Positions 8,320-17,829 of a stretch of 64,000 bases of DNA are shown in pieces. The stretch is from Mucilaginibacter sp. L196 (lineage in GTDB: Bacteria; Bacteroidota; Bacteroidia; Sphingobacteriales; Sphingobacteriaceae): contig NZ_LMUO01000009.1 of assembly GCF_009765905.1 (NCBI RefSeq), positions 287,941 through 351,940 on the forward strand, given 5' to 3'. The position numbers and the translations under genes are program-made. Below the pieces are notes generated by a model. It ran no database searches, was not told the origin of the DNA, and saw only the letters and a program-made list of their open reading frames with translations. Numbering within the stretch: the stretch's first letter is position 1; each line of letters begins with the position of its first letter.

Positions 8320-8364
8320 AATTGGTTGTGTAAATAATTGTTATATTTATTTACACAACCAATT
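8320..8364. promoter_or_regulatory. Perfect 17-bp inverted repeat upstream of a membrane protein gene
   Basis: Arms aattggttgtgtaaata (8320-8336) and its exact reverse complement (8348-8364) flank an 11-base AT-rich loop. It ends 5 bases before the ATG at 8370. There is no T-run, so a simple terminator is unlikely; it could be an operator or a 5'-end RNA hairpin hiding the start codon region. Confidence 0.6.
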
Positions 8365-8369
8365 GAATC

Positions 8370-8780
8370 ATGAACTGGAAACTTATCTTCCAAATGTCCC
8401 TCTTCGGGTTGATAATGGCTTTCGGCACCGTATCGCTAATTCCTGAAAGAACCGAGATTATTTATTGGATAGTGATATTTGTTTTTTGCGCCTTTGTGAT
8501 CGCGAAACAATGCGCGGAGAAACAGTTTTTGCATGGCTTTTGGTTAAGTATGATAAACAGTGTTTGGATCACTTTTGCGCATATTTATTTTTACAAAACA
8601 TATGCGACTAAACATCCTGATGTTGCGGCGATGGGGGTAAATATGCACTTCTTAGCAAGCCACCCCAGGTTATTAATGCTGATACTCTGCCCGGTATTCG
8701 GAGCGGCTTTCGGCTTATTGCAGGGATTGTTTGCCTTTCTTGTTTCGCGGTTCGTAAAAGCGATGCCTCCGGTTGCTTAA
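8370..8780 (+). CDS. Uncharacterised four-helix membrane protein
   Basis: A 136-residue, strongly hydrophobic protein with about four transmembrane segments (near residues 7-25, 30-46, 57-76 and 100-126) and short loops. I recognise no named family with confidence and see no catalytic motif. It stands alone between the BlaR1-like gene (+) and the converging SNF2 helicase (-), with a long perfect inverted repeat directly before its start. Codon use is similar to neighbours, so I take it as a real gene of unknown role. Confidence 0.75.
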   Translation: MNWKLIFQMSLFGLIMAFGTVSLIPERTEIIYWIVIFVFCAFVIAKQCAEKQFLHGFWLSMINSVWITFAHIYFYKTYATKHPDVAAMGVNMHFLASHPRLLMLILCPVFGAAFGLLQGLFAFLVSRFVKAMPPVA

Positions 8781-8903
8781 AAAATTTGTTACTGTATACG
8801 TTTAGCGATTGAAATTATTGAAAAGCGTTAAATTCAAGGCTGGGCTATTACTCTCAAGAGGGGAACTGTAATAACTCCCATATTGTCATCGCTAAATACG
8901 TTG

Positions 8904-11798
8904 TTATCGTAAAATCTCTTTAATATCTTCGGCAGATAGCGATTTAATAAAGCTGTCTTCGGTAGTTATTAAGGCACGGGCTACACTTAACTTGCGGTGC
9001 TGCAGGGCCAATATCTTTTCCTCAACCGAGTCTTTAGTTATAAATTTATAGATGAATACATTTTTGGTTTGGCCGATACGGTGCGTGCGGTCAATGGCTT
9101 GTTGTTCAACTGCCGGGTTCCACCATGGGTCGAGTATAAATACATAATCGGCTTCGGTTAAATTTAAGCCAACGCCGCCTGCTTTTATCGATATTAGAAA
9201 TACCTGGGTATCCTTGTCTTCCTGAAAATGCTTTACAATATCGCCACGGTTTTGTGTGCTGCCGTCCAGGTAATCGTAAGGGATGCGCTTTTCATCAAAG
9301 TAATTGCGGTAGATGGTTAGCTGCTTAACAAATTGCGAAAATATGAGCACCTTATGCCCGCCCTCAAGTACGTTGGCAAGCGTATGCACCACATTCTCAA
9401 ACTTGCCTGAATCACCCTCATATTCGGCATCAACCATTGATGGGTGATTGGCTATCTGCCTTAATTTTATCAGTCCTTGTAAAACTTGGATCTGGGTTTT
9501 GGCATAAGTGCCATCTTCAAGGCTTTTCAATAACTCGTTACGATATTCTGATTTTACCTTTTCATAAACCGTTGATTGCTCCTCGGTCATTGGGCAATAA
9601 AGCAAGGTTTCGGTTTTGGGTGGTAATTCTGTGGCTACCTGTTCCTTGGTACGGCGTAAAACAAAAGGTTTTATTAAGGCTTGCAGTTTGCGGGCCTTGT
9701 CCTCATCTTTTTTCTTTTCTATCGGGGTTACAAACTCGTTTTGGAAGTATTGCTGTATGCCCAATAAGCCAGGATTAATGAACGACATCTGTGTCCACAA
9801 ATCATTAACTGAGTTTTCTACCGGCGTGCCGCTCAATATCAGCTTAAATCTTGATTTTAACTGGCGAACACTTTGATATGATTTTGATGATGGGTTTTTG
9901 ATGTTCTGGCTTTCATCCAAAATCACATAATCAAAAAAGAACTCTTTAAACAAATCAATATCTATTCGGCTGATGCCATAGGTAGTTATCACCACATCAT
10001 AATTGCTAAATACTTCAGGCGATTTATAGCGCATGGTACCGGTATGCACCATCAACCTTAATTTTGGTGTGAACTTTTTGGCCTCGTTAAGCCAGTTGTA
10101 TATCAACGAGGTTGGCATAATAACCAGCGATGTGCTTTTGGTGCCGCCGGCTTCGGTATCTTCCTTGTGTTTTTGCAATAGGGCCAGCGCTTGGATGGTT
10201 TTACCCAAACCCATATCATCGGCCAAGCAGCCGCCAAAATGATAGCTCTTTAAAAAGTGAAACCAATTATAGCCAGCCTTTTGATAAGGGCGCAAATCGC
10301 CTTTAAAGTGCTTAGGCAGGTCAATGTCCTCCAGCGTTTCAAAGTCTGTAAGCTTTTGCAGCTTGCGCGTCATGGTGATATTGGCCAGTTCGCCCTCGGC
10401 TAATTCATTTACCAGGCCAATATGCTGGCGGCGTAACTTAAGTTCGGCATTGCCTTCGCTAAAATGTAACAGGTTGCCGTATTGCGAAAACCATTTTTCG
10501 GGAATAACGGCAATCTCGCCTGACGGCAGGGTAAACTCCTTTTTATGGTTTAGGATATGATTTTTTAGCTGTATGAATGGTATGCGGTATGGTCCGAAAT
10601 ATACCACAGCGTAAATATCAAACCAATCATTATTCTCTTTAACCTCCAGGTCTATTTTGCTGGTGCCGAAAACATAGCGTTTCTGGCCTTCGGGTTGCTC
10701 TATTTCAAAACCAAGCTGCGAGAGTTCTTCGTGATGCTGGTTGAGCCACTCAAATATCGAGAATGAGCGGTCGGCGTCCTCATCCTTAATATCAACCTCG
10801 AGGTTCTGGAAAAGTGATGATGCGGTTTTAAGCCCCATCTTCTCTAACTCAGCCATCTTGTTTTTTTCCCAGGTGAGGGAGCGTTTGATGCGGTGGAACA
10901 TATATTCATCGCCATCCTTCTCCATCCTTACCGAAACATGCCGCCCATCCCCATAAGGGAAAGTATAGCCGGAATATTTGAAATAAAGCTGCAACTGAGA
11001 CGTGCCATTTTCTACATAAATAGGTTTTATGATAGGCTGCGATTCATGTTTCTCGGTGTTGATGGTAAAGCCTTCGGCATAAACGCTGTGCTTTTCTATC
11101 AGCGGGATTACAAACTTCTCGAAATAAGATTGCTCGGAAGAGCGGGGTATGGCAATGTAGCGTTTGTTTAAAAACGGGAGTAGCTTTTTGCCCTCTATCT
11201 CTTTTTCAAAATAATATAGCGTGTCTTCCAGCAACATCCAGGCGGGGTGGTTGCTGATGATCTCGGCATTTTTGAACATGAACTCAATGCGCATGCCCTG
11301 GTATTTGATGGTGGGGAAATACCTGATCTCCTCGGCATCGCGCCTGAAATGGAATAGTACAGTTGCCGCTTCGGTGGCTATTTGCAGTTTCCGCTCCGCG
11401 GGATAGCCCTCCTTGCTCATTAAATAAATGGGCTTATTCCCGAGCAATATCAACGCTTCGCCAATCCGTTTTTCCATTTTTGGGCGGATGGTATCAAAAA
11501 GCTGATCGGTAAATATCTTGGTAAAAAACTCAAATGGGCGGATGGGTTTTTTATAATATTTTTTGATGACGTTACCCTGCTCAATCTCCTCCAGCATCTT
11601 AATCAGCTTGATGTCGGTATCATCAATAAAATTAGTAAACTCTTTGGCTGTGTTTGAGAATAAGCGCTGGTAGGTAAGGGAAAATTCGCCGTTTGGATTA
11701 AGCTGAACGATATGCGGTTCGATAACGAACGACAGGTACTCATGCCGTGCTATAGCATAAATTATCTGGCAAGGTTTTGTACTGTCAACTCGTAGCAT
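8904..11798 (-). CDS. SNF2-family DEAD/DEAH-like helicase/ATPase
   Basis: A 964-residue protein. The C-terminal half carries the SNF2 ATPase: motif I ADDMGLGKTIQ, motif Ia MPTSLIYNW, motif II DESQNIKN (a DESQ form of DEAH), motif III LSGTPVENS, motif V IKAGGVGLNL, motif VI DRTHRIGQ. The N-terminal 480 residues are a divergent region typical of bacterial SNF2 proteins. Family members translocate on double-stranded DNA or strip proteins from it, including RNA polymerase recycling (RapA) in other bacteria; this one's partner is unknown. The gene is monocistronic, starts at an ATG at 11798, and is preceded by a 542-base intergenic region. Confidence 0.92.
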   Translation of the reverse strand: MLRVDSTKPCQIIYAIARHEYLSFVIEPHIVQLNPNGEFSLTYQRLFSNTAKEFTNFIDDTDIKLIKMLEEIEQGNVIKKYYKKPIRPFEFFTKIFTDQLFDTIRPKMEKRIGEALILLGNKPIYLMSKEGYPAERKLQIATEAATVLFHFRRDAEEIRYFPTIKYQGMRIEFMFKNAEIISNHPAWMLLEDTLYYFEKEIEGKKLLPFLNKRYIAIPRSSEQSYFEKFVIPLIEKHSVYAEGFTINTEKHESQPIIKPIYVENGTSQLQLYFKYSGYTFPYGDGRHVSVRMEKDGDEYMFHRIKRSLTWEKNKMAELEKMGLKTASSLFQNLEVDIKDEDADRSFSIFEWLNQHHEELSQLGFEIEQPEGQKRYVFGTSKIDLEVKENNDWFDIYAVVYFGPYRIPFIQLKNHILNHKKEFTLPSGEIAVIPEKWFSQYGNLLHFSEGNAELKLRRQHIGLVNELAEGELANITMTRKLQKLTDFETLEDIDLPKHFKGDLRPYQKAGYNWFHFLKSYHFGGCLADDMGLGKTIQALALLQKHKEDTEAGGTKSTSLVIMPTSLIYNWLNEAKKFTPKLRLMVHTGTMRYKSPEVFSNYDVVITTYGISRIDIDLFKEFFFDYVILDESQNIKNPSSKSYQSVRQLKSRFKLILSGTPVENSVNDLWTQMSFINPGLLGIQQYFQNEFVTPIEKKKDEDKARKLQALIKPFVLRRTKEQVATELPPKTETLLYCPMTEEQSTVYEKVKSEYRNELLKSLEDGTYAKTQIQVLQGLIKLRQIANHPSMVDAEYEGDSGKFENVVHTLANVLEGGHKVLIFSQFVKQLTIYRNYFDEKRIPYDYLDGSTQNRGDIVKHFQEDKDTQVFLISIKAGGVGLNLTEADYVFILDPWWNPAVEQQAIDRTHRIGQTKNVFIYKFITKDSVEEKILALQHRKLSVARALITTEDSFIKSLSAEDIKEILR

Positions 11799-12045
11799 CC
11801 GTTTCTATCAAAAATTTATAGAAGCTACATCAACAAAAAATTCAAACGTAAACAGAATTTACAGCAATTGAAAGCATTTAATATTAAATATTTGTTAAGT
11901 GTTTGATTTTGGATGCGGATAATAATATTATTACCATTATTTAACAACTGAAGTTTTGACAATAGGCAACATACTACGCAATTAAATTTGTCGTTTTTAT
12001 GTGGTAACTTTATAACTGACGTTCAGCTAAGTAGAGGTGGTTTTA

Positions 12046-12120
12046 GCCCCCTCTAAATCTCCCCCGGAAGGGGAGACTTTAACTTTAAAGCCCTCCCTGC
12101 CGGGGAGGGTTGGGTGGGGC
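12046..12120 (+). repeat. Dispersed CTCCCC/GGGGAG hairpin repeat, copy 1
   Basis: Contains ctctaaatctcccccggaa, then ggggagacttt, then aaagccctccctgccgggga and ggttgggtgggg. Each half can fold into a hairpin. The same element recurs in reverse orientation at 25021-25107. Confidence 0.75.
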
Positions 12121-12187
12121 TAGCAGGACTTTCCCTAAAGCAATTTTTGATTTAACATTTTTTAACAAAACAGCAAATAACATCTTA

Positions 12188-12219
12188 TTGACATTGCAGT
12201 CTATATGGTATTATATTTG
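12188..12219 (+). promoter_or_regulatory. Candidate degP promoter
   Basis: TATATTTG at 12212-12219 is a full match to the Bacteroidota -7 consensus TAnnTTTG; TTG at 12188-12190 or 12194-12196 could serve as the -33 box. The start codon is at 12341, implying an unusually long leader of about 115 bases. Confidence 0.5.
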
Positions 12220-12340
12220 AATTGTTAAAATAAATAACGCAAAAGAAAAGTGAATAATAATATGAAACCATTATGAGCTTCCGTTAAAATTAACCAATTT
12301 CATAATAGCTTCATTACCATTAAAAAACAGATTAGAGAAA

Positions 12341-13873
12341 ATGAAAAAGTTTGGTTTAACACTATTAACAGCCTTTATTGGCGGGGCCATGGCCTTAGGT
12401 ACTTACAAGGTGATTGAAAACAAATATGCTGACAACATGAGTTTTGAAGATCGCCAAAAAGTTTATTTCACCAGCAATCCGTCTGCACCGATTACATCTT
12501 CGGCAGGCGAGGTTGATTTTACACAAGCGGCAGCTGCGGTTACACCCGCGGTAGTTTATATCCGCGTTACCTATCAAAATGATGCAGGTGATGACAAACA
12601 AAGCGAATTACAACAAATGTTTGGTAACATGTTTGGCCAGCAAATGCGCCCGCAAGGTGTGCAACAGGCATCAGGTTCAGGTGTTATTATTTCGCCTGAT
12701 GGCTACATCGTAACCAACAATCACGTTGTGGAAAAAGCGGACAAGATCACGGTTAATACAAACGATCACCGTACTTTCCAGGCTAAAGTTATCGGTACTG
12801 ACCCAAATACTGATTTGGCGCTGATAAAAATTGACGCGACTAATCTCCCAATTGTTAAATTAGGTAATTCAGATGATGCTAAAGTAGGCGAGTGGGTATT
12901 GGCAGTTGGTAATCCATTCAACTTAACATCTACCGTTACAGCTGGTATTGTTAGCGCTAAAGGCCGTAACATTGGTATTATTGGCAGCGAAGATAATCAG
13001 AATCAAAACCCGTTTGGCCGTACAAGTAACGATGGTCCAAGAACTAATAAATCTATAGAGTCGTTCATACAAACTGATGCGGCCATTAACCCGGGTAATA
13101 GCGGCGGCGCATTGGTAAATACTAAAGGCGAACTGATCGGTATTAACTCAGCTATTGCTTCACAAACCGGTTCTTACGAAGGTTATGGTTTTGCTATACC
13201 TATTAACCTTGCTAAAAAGGTATTGAATGATATTGAAAAATATGGAGCGGTTAAACGTGGTTACGTTGGTGTTAGCTTTACCGAGCTTAACCCTGATGTT
13301 GCAGAGCAATTAAAAACAAGCGTAACCAATGGTTTATATGTAAGAGATATTGTACCGGGTGGCGGCGCACAAGAAGCCGGTATTAAAGCCGGTGACGTAA
13401 TTGTTAAGGTTGAAAGTACACCTGTTTACGAATCATCGGATCTGCAGGAACGTGTTGGCGAATTGCAGCCGGGCGATAAAATACATTTAACTGTATTGCG
13501 CGATGGAGCTGAAAAAACCTTTACCGTAACCTTAAAAGGTGATTTGCCGACAGCTACACATACAGCAGCGGTTACCAAATCAGCATCTGAATTGTTTAAT
13601 AAGTTAGGGGCAAGCTTTATGCCGATAACCAAAGAGCAAAAAGCACAATTCCATGTTCAATCAGGAGTGGTGGTTACACAAGTTCGCCCGGGCCGTTTGT
13701 TTGACGATACCCAAATACCTGTAGGTTCGGTTATTACCAGCATAAACAGGCATGCCATAACCAGCATTGCTGATATGGATACCGCCATAACTAATACACG
13801 TAATGGTTTATTAGTGATCTCAGGACTATATCCTGATGGTACCAGCTTTAGCAATACCTTCCAGGTTCAATAA
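12341..13873 (+). CDS. DegP/HtrA-family periplasmic serine protease
   Basis: A 510-residue Do-type protease. An N-terminal hydrophobic segment (residues 4-20) exports or anchors it. The trypsin-like domain has the triad His128 (NNHVV), Asp158 (TDLALI) and Ser254 (NPGNSGGALV). PDZ1 follows at about 300-395, with GYVGVSF at the start and GIKAGDVIV inside. PDZ2, starting near residue 425, is more divergent. A Gln/Met-rich LA loop (85-110) lies before the triad. Such enzymes degrade or refold damaged envelope proteins. It is transcribed alone, with a long leader and its own terminator. Confidence 0.95.
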   Translation: MKKFGLTLLTAFIGGAMALGTYKVIENKYADNMSFEDRQKVYFTSNPSAPITSSAGEVDFTQAAAAVTPAVVYIRVTYQNDAGDDKQSELQQMFGNMFGQQMRPQGVQQASGSGVIISPDGYIVTNNHVVEKADKITVNTNDHRTFQAKVIGTDPNTDLALIKIDATNLPIVKLGNSDDAKVGEWVLAVGNPFNLTSTVTAGIVSAKGRNIGIIGSEDNQNQNPFGRTSNDGPRTNKSIESFIQTDAAINPGNSGGALVNTKGELIGINSAIASQTGSYEGYGFAIPINLAKKVLNDIEKYGAVKRGYVGVSFTELNPDVAEQLKTSVTNGLYVRDIVPGGGAQEAGIKAGDVIVKVESTPVYESSDLQERVGELQPGDKIHLTVLRDGAEKTFTVTLKGDLPTATHTAAVTKSASELFNKLGASFMPITKEQKAQFHVQSGVVVTQVRPGRLFDDTQIPVGSVITSINRHAITSIADMDTAITNTRNGLLVISGLYPDGTSFSNTFQVQ

Positions 13874-13893
13874 TAAATGTGATTAATAATTTC

Positions 13894-13933
13894 AAAACAA
13901 AAGACCCGGCTTATGGCCGGGTTTTTTGTTTTT
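13894..13933 (+). terminator. Intrinsic terminator of degP
   Basis: Acccggc (13904-13910) pairs with gccgggt (13916-13922) around a 5-base loop; flanking A-rich and T-rich tracts (ttttttgtttt) extend the stem and give the U-run. Confidence 0.85.
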
Positions 13934-13950
13934 GAGGATTCTTTTTCAAT

Positions 13951-14028
13951 TTGTCATTCTGAACGGAGTGAAGAATCTGTAAAGTAGTTTACACCTGTAC
14001 AGATGCTTCGTTCATCAGCATGACAAAA
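13951..14028. repeat. Dispersed GTCATTCTGA hairpin repeat (diverged copy)
   Basis: Begins ttgtcattctgaacggagtg and ends with cgttcatcagcatgacaa; the arms pair imperfectly. It belongs to the same family as copies at 18632-18717, 19719-19804 and 28122-28209. It lies at the convergent gene ends of degP and the TonB receptor. Confidence 0.75.
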
Positions 14029-14030
14029 AA

Positions 14031-16568
14031 TTAAATCGCTTTCTCTTTCGGCGATAGATCAAAAGGGATTACAACTTTAAAGCTGATGTTCCGGCCCATG
14101 TTGAATATACCCGGTTGTACACCTGCTGGTACTGTTGCATTATCGAAATATTTCAACCGGCTCATGTTTGATTGATAGTTCACATTGGCCAGGTTGGTTC
14201 CTTCAATAAATATCTCAAGCACCTTATTGCCTTTTGCATTTACAACGTTGCCACCTATGCCTGCGCTTAACAGGTTATATCCCGCGGTATAGGTTTCTGT
14301 TCCGTAGGCCGAAAAGAAACGGTTCTGAGCAGAGTAGTGGTCGAATCCGCCAAAAGCGTACAGGTTTTTAAATGTTTTTCCCAAGCCTTTTGCAAAAGTG
14401 CCACGTAGTTCGGAGTGGGTATGCAACGGTGGGATGAAAGGTAAATATTTTAAACTATCAGGTACTTTAGCACCTGTACCTAAGTTAGTACCATAAGTTA
14501 AGGTAAGCGCGTTTTCAAAATGTAACCACGATACCGGGTGCACATCTAAACTAAACTCGCCGCCATCAATACGCGCCCTGCTTTGTACGTAAGTAAATTT
14601 GCTGTATTGTCCGTTTGGATTACTGTCGCCATTAGCATCAACGCGTTCAGGGTTTCCGTTAGCATCAAGTACCTGCTCCTGGAAAATATAATTCTGGATA
14701 TGATTATCAAAAACCTCCACACTTGCAGAAACATTTGGCAAAGTAAGGAAAGCGCCAAGGTCTTCCTGAACACTAAATTCAGGTTTAAAGTTGCTGTTTC
14801 CTACGTGATATATTTGCGATCCGGGATCAGCGCCGTTGGCTGATAACTCAGCAATACTTGGGGCCCTAAATCCACGTGCTATATTTCCTTTCAATAAAAA
14901 CGCATCTGAAAAATTATATGCAGCGCCTAAACTTCCTGAAACACCTGAGAATGTTTTATTTAATGCGCCAAACTGTTGGGTTACGTTAGCAGTACCTGTT
15001 GGGTTTGGTCCGGTATATAATGTCGGGAAATACTGTTTAGCGGTATCAATATATGCGGCCTTTCCTGAAAAGGACCGTGTATCATACCTGGCACCGCCTG
15101 AAAGATCTAGCTTTCCAAAGCTTTTTTTCATGATAAAGAATGACCCGATATCAAATTGGTTATACGCTGGTATAGGAAAATCTGTACTAAACCCTAAGGA
15201 GTTGACTTGATACATGCCGTTAACACCAACGGTAGTTTCGTAGCCCTTGCCAATGTTAAAGTCGTACTTAACGTCATATGTCCAGGTGGTTAATTGTAAG
15301 TTCAGTCCCGGTACGTTTGCGCTATCAGGGTGTGTAAATTCCCGGCGGTGGCTGTATTGATAACCAAGGTTCACAATTAAGTTACCGCTACCTATGATAA
15401 AATTACTGTTATCATAAATGCGATATAATTGTACATGTTGGTGTAGTGTTGGTAAAGAATAAGAATTTAACTCCGATTCGGGTACAATTGGCCTATAGGT
15501 ATCAGCCTCAGATATTTGTTTGGTAAACTGGCGGGTAAGCGAATCGCGGCTACCATCAGGTATCGCCTGCTCATCATCAAACAGGGAAAAGTTCAAATAA
15601 GAATATCCCCATGATTTATTTAAGCCAACCATAGCCCTTGCATCTTTTTCCTTAAAATTAGTTGCATATACGCGGCCATCATGTTGATTCTGATAATCTT
15701 TGGCCATTTTATCTGATAAAATGGTACCCCATACGATACCGTTATTATTTCCCTGCAATCTCAATGATTCGTTAAATAAACCATTATTGGTACCGTATAT
15801 TTCCTGCACCGATCCTAAAATCTGTCCCTCAGCAACCGGAGGCGGCGATATTAAGTTAACTACCCCGCCAATCGCGTCAGAACCATAACTTAAGCTGGCC
15901 GGGCCTTTTATGATTTCTACACGGTCAACCGAATTTTGGTCAACCTCAATGCCATGTTCATCGCCCCATTGTTGCCCTTCCTGGCGAATACCATCAACAG
16001 AAGTTACTACCCTGTTGTAGCCAAGGCCGTGTATAAAAGGTTTTGAAATATTTGGCCCTGTAGTAACCGCGCTAATACCCGGCAAGTTTGCAATTTCATC
16101 AATTACGTTTCCTGATGCGGAGTGCTGGTCGATATAAGTTTTTCCTACGGCTACCATTGGCACGGGGTCTCTTTTTAATTCAGTGGCCCGGCTTACGCCG
16201 GTAACAACAACTTCAGCTTCTTCTATTGAAGATACCGACAATGCAATATTTAAAGTTGTTGTTGTTGAAAGATCAATCTTTTGGGTATATGAGGCATATC
16301 CAACAAAAGTGACTGATACCAGATACACCCCTTTAGGTAAATTTCTTAAAGTATATTTACCACTTACATTGGTAGATGTGCCGGTATGCAAATCCGGTAT
16401 AGAAACCGTAGCGCCCGGAATAGTGGTTCCTGATGCCTTATCAGTTACTATGCCCGTTAGTGTGCCTGTGCCCTTAGTTACAGGTGGTGATTTATCAATA
16501 GCGTTTGCCGCCGTCGATAGAAAAAGCAGTATGTAAAATATCGATGAGAGTCTCTTTATAAGTTTCAT
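14031..16568 (-). CDS. TonB-dependent outer-membrane receptor with carboxypeptidase-regulatory-like domain
   Basis: An 845-residue receptor when started at the ATG at 16568; an upstream in-frame TTG at 16583 is less likely because MKLIKRLSSIFYILLFLS begins a normal signal peptide. Residues about 40-115 are the CarboxypepD_reg-like domain (GTLTGIVTDKASGTTIPGATVSI). A plug follows (VPMVAVGKTYIDQHSASGNVIDEIANLPGI...VDRVEIIKGPASLSYGSDAIGG), then a long beta-barrel. The order suits siderophore, haem or metal receptors (FecA/BtuB/OprC-like) more than SusC. An upstream small His/Cys-rich exported protein suggests a metal substrate. That substrate call is inference. Confidence 0.9.
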   Translation of the reverse strand: MKLIKRLSSIFYILLFLSTAANAIDKSPPVTKGTGTLTGIVTDKASGTTIPGATVSIPDLHTGTSTNVSGKYTLRNLPKGVYLVSVTFVGYASYTQKIDLSTTTTLNIALSVSSIEEAEVVVTGVSRATELKRDPVPMVAVGKTYIDQHSASGNVIDEIANLPGISAVTTGPNISKPFIHGLGYNRVVTSVDGIRQEGQQWGDEHGIEVDQNSVDRVEIIKGPASLSYGSDAIGGVVNLISPPPVAEGQILGSVQEIYGTNNGLFNESLRLQGNNNGIVWGTILSDKMAKDYQNQHDGRVYATNFKEKDARAMVGLNKSWGYSYLNFSLFDDEQAIPDGSRDSLTRQFTKQISEADTYRPIVPESELNSYSLPTLHQHVQLYRIYDNSNFIIGSGNLIVNLGYQYSHRREFTHPDSANVPGLNLQLTTWTYDVKYDFNIGKGYETTVGVNGMYQVNSLGFSTDFPIPAYNQFDIGSFFIMKKSFGKLDLSGGARYDTRSFSGKAAYIDTAKQYFPTLYTGPNPTGTANVTQQFGALNKTFSGVSGSLGAAYNFSDAFLLKGNIARGFRAPSIAELSANGADPGSQIYHVGNSNFKPEFSVQEDLGAFLTLPNVSASVEVFDNHIQNYIFQEQVLDANGNPERVDANGDSNPNGQYSKFTYVQSRARIDGGEFSLDVHPVSWLHFENALTLTYGTNLGTGAKVPDSLKYLPFIPPLHTHSELRGTFAKGLGKTFKNLYAFGGFDHYSAQNRFFSAYGTETYTAGYNLLSAGIGGNVVNAKGNKVLEIFIEGTNLANVNYQSNMSRLKYFDNATVPAGVQPGIFNMGRNISFKVVIPFDLSPKEKAI

Positions 16569-16701
16569 AAAAAATCTAAACAAGTAAAAATCCGGGAAAT
16601 GACCATGGGGTCAATTGTTATTAACAAAATTTATTCCGATACGTGCTATCAGCGCAAAACCTAAACGGAATAAATAATAAAAGAATACTTAAGTATGAAA
16701 A

Positions 16702-17028
16702 TTAAGCTATTGGAGGAGAACGCCCTGCGGATAGGACGAGGGCGAGGCTTATAAAATTGTGTTTAACAGCCTTGTAATAATAACTGCTTACGGTAACCGG
16801 TGCAAAATAAACTGCACTAAATACTTCCATAGCGTTATGATGCATGGCATCGCACAATTGGCAGTTTTCGGTAACGGTTTGCTTGGGTTGTGTATGAGGG
16901 CTGTGGTATGCTGCTTTATTACTTGTTGTATTTACCGCATGGGTATGCGAATACACCATATATTGCCCTGCAACAAAGCAAAGCATTAGCATCCAGGTAA
17001 GGATTATATGGGATTTGTTTTTCTTCAA
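16702..17028 (-). CDS. Small exported His/Cys-rich protein, DUF2946-like
   Basis: No in-frame ATG precedes the signal sequence. I choose the TTG at 17028 (then KKNKSHIILTWMLMLCFVAG), giving about 108 residues; TTG at 17058 is an alternative. After the signal peptide come HTHAVN, a His-rich stretch and ENCQLCDAMHHNAM, a CxxC-x3-HH cluster suited to binding a metal. A C-terminal hydrophobic segment and a terminal GRSPPIA resemble the R-x-P-P ending of DUF2946-type small proteins found next to metal-related TonB receptors. It lies 118-133 bases upstream of the TonB receptor on the same strand. I infer a metal-uptake or metal-sensing accessory. Confidence 0.6.
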   Translation of the reverse strand: MKKNKSHIILTWMLMLCFVAGQYMVYSHTHAVNTTSNKAAYHSPHTQPKQTVTENCQLCDAMHHNAMEVFSAVYFAPVTVSSYYYKAVKHNFISLALVLSAGRSPPIA

Positions 17029-17220
17029 GTCAGCAGGCCATTTAGCGGCTTTAGGCAAAAGTAGATAAAAAAATCTTTAAACAAGCATCAATTGCAATTA
17101 AGTTGCAATTAACTTCATGTTAAGATATAATCAGCAGGCAGTTTACTGTTGGCAGTAAGTTTCGGGTAAAAAAATGCAAACTGAAGACGGCAAACAGCAA
17201 ACTGCTCATATCTTTGTTGC

Positions 17221-17568
17221 ATGACACCTGCCGAAATTAATTTGAAATGGAGCATGCTTCAGCAACGTATTGCTGAGGATTTTGATAATGAAAAACCCGA
17301 CTTGAAAGTGATGCTATTCCTCATCGGCGTGCAGGAGCTGGGACAGGGCCCTAGAAAATTCAGCAAACGCCAAAAAGAAGAGCTGATGCATATTGCCAAC
17401 TGCAAATTATTTAGCATGATGGGTTTTTATGAATTAGAGGGCCTGGATCAGGATGGCTGGCCACACTGGAAACGTGTTGGTGTAATCCCTAATTATACCT
17501 TGCTTGAACAGGAAATGGTGTTAAAATCACTGATGATTGATTATTTTGAGGGGATGGAAAATAACTAA
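17221..17568 (+). CDS. Conserved hypothetical protein
   Basis: A 115-residue soluble protein with an N-terminal helix (NLKWSMLQQRIAEDFD), then LKVMLFLIGVQELGQGPRKFSKRQKEELMHIANCKLFSMMGFYEL and a W-P-H-W-K-R segment. The pattern looks like a conserved Bacteroidota family but I cannot name it or a function. There is no signal peptide and no membrane segment. It stands alone, with a dispersed repeat directly downstream. Confidence 0.75.
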   Translation: MTPAEINLKWSMLQQRIAEDFDNEKPDLKVMLFLIGVQELGQGPRKFSKRQKEELMHIANCKLFSMMGFYELEGLDQDGWPHWKRVGVIPNYTLLEQEMVLKSLMIDYFEGMENN

Positions 17569-17570
17569 TA

Positions 17571-17738
17571 TTTTACCTTCTTTCCGGCTTGCCGGAGAGA
17601 GGGTCGAATAGCGCAGCGTATTCGGGGTGAGTTGATTGTGCGCCACGGCATTTGCGCCAATGCTGCTCGTATAATTTACTCACCCGGTCTTAGCTTCGCT
17701 CGACCACCCTCTCTTTTGCTTGCAAAAAAGAGGGTAAA
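17571..17738. repeat. Dispersed 168-bp inverted-repeat element
   Basis: The left part ttttaccttctttccgg...gagagagggtcga pairs with the right part tcgaccaccctctc...aaaaaagagggtaaaa, and an inner ggggtgagt pairs with actcaccc. It has the look of a mobile or REP-like element found between genes; no second copy is in this window. Confidence 0.65.
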
Positions 17739-17829
17739 AAAAAACATAAAAATCTATCTTTACTTAATGAAATTTAGGTAAGGTACTGATAGGACTACTA
17801 AAGATATTTTAACTGACAAATTCTATAAC

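Larger units (their letters stand above)
11799..12340. other. Intergenic region with dispersed repeat and degP promoter
   Basis: The stretch between the divergent SNF2 and DegP genes contains no gene. The first 200 bases are AT-rich and should carry the SNF2 promoter. A G/C-rich dispersed repeat lies at 12046-12120 and a promoter for degP at 12188-12219. The remaining 120 bases form the degP leader. Confidence 0.6.

Noticed and set aside
9437..11406. Several plus-strand frames of 60-110 codons inside the SNF2 gene
   Set aside because: They are antisense shadows with no recognisable domain, while the minus strand codes for all helicase motifs.
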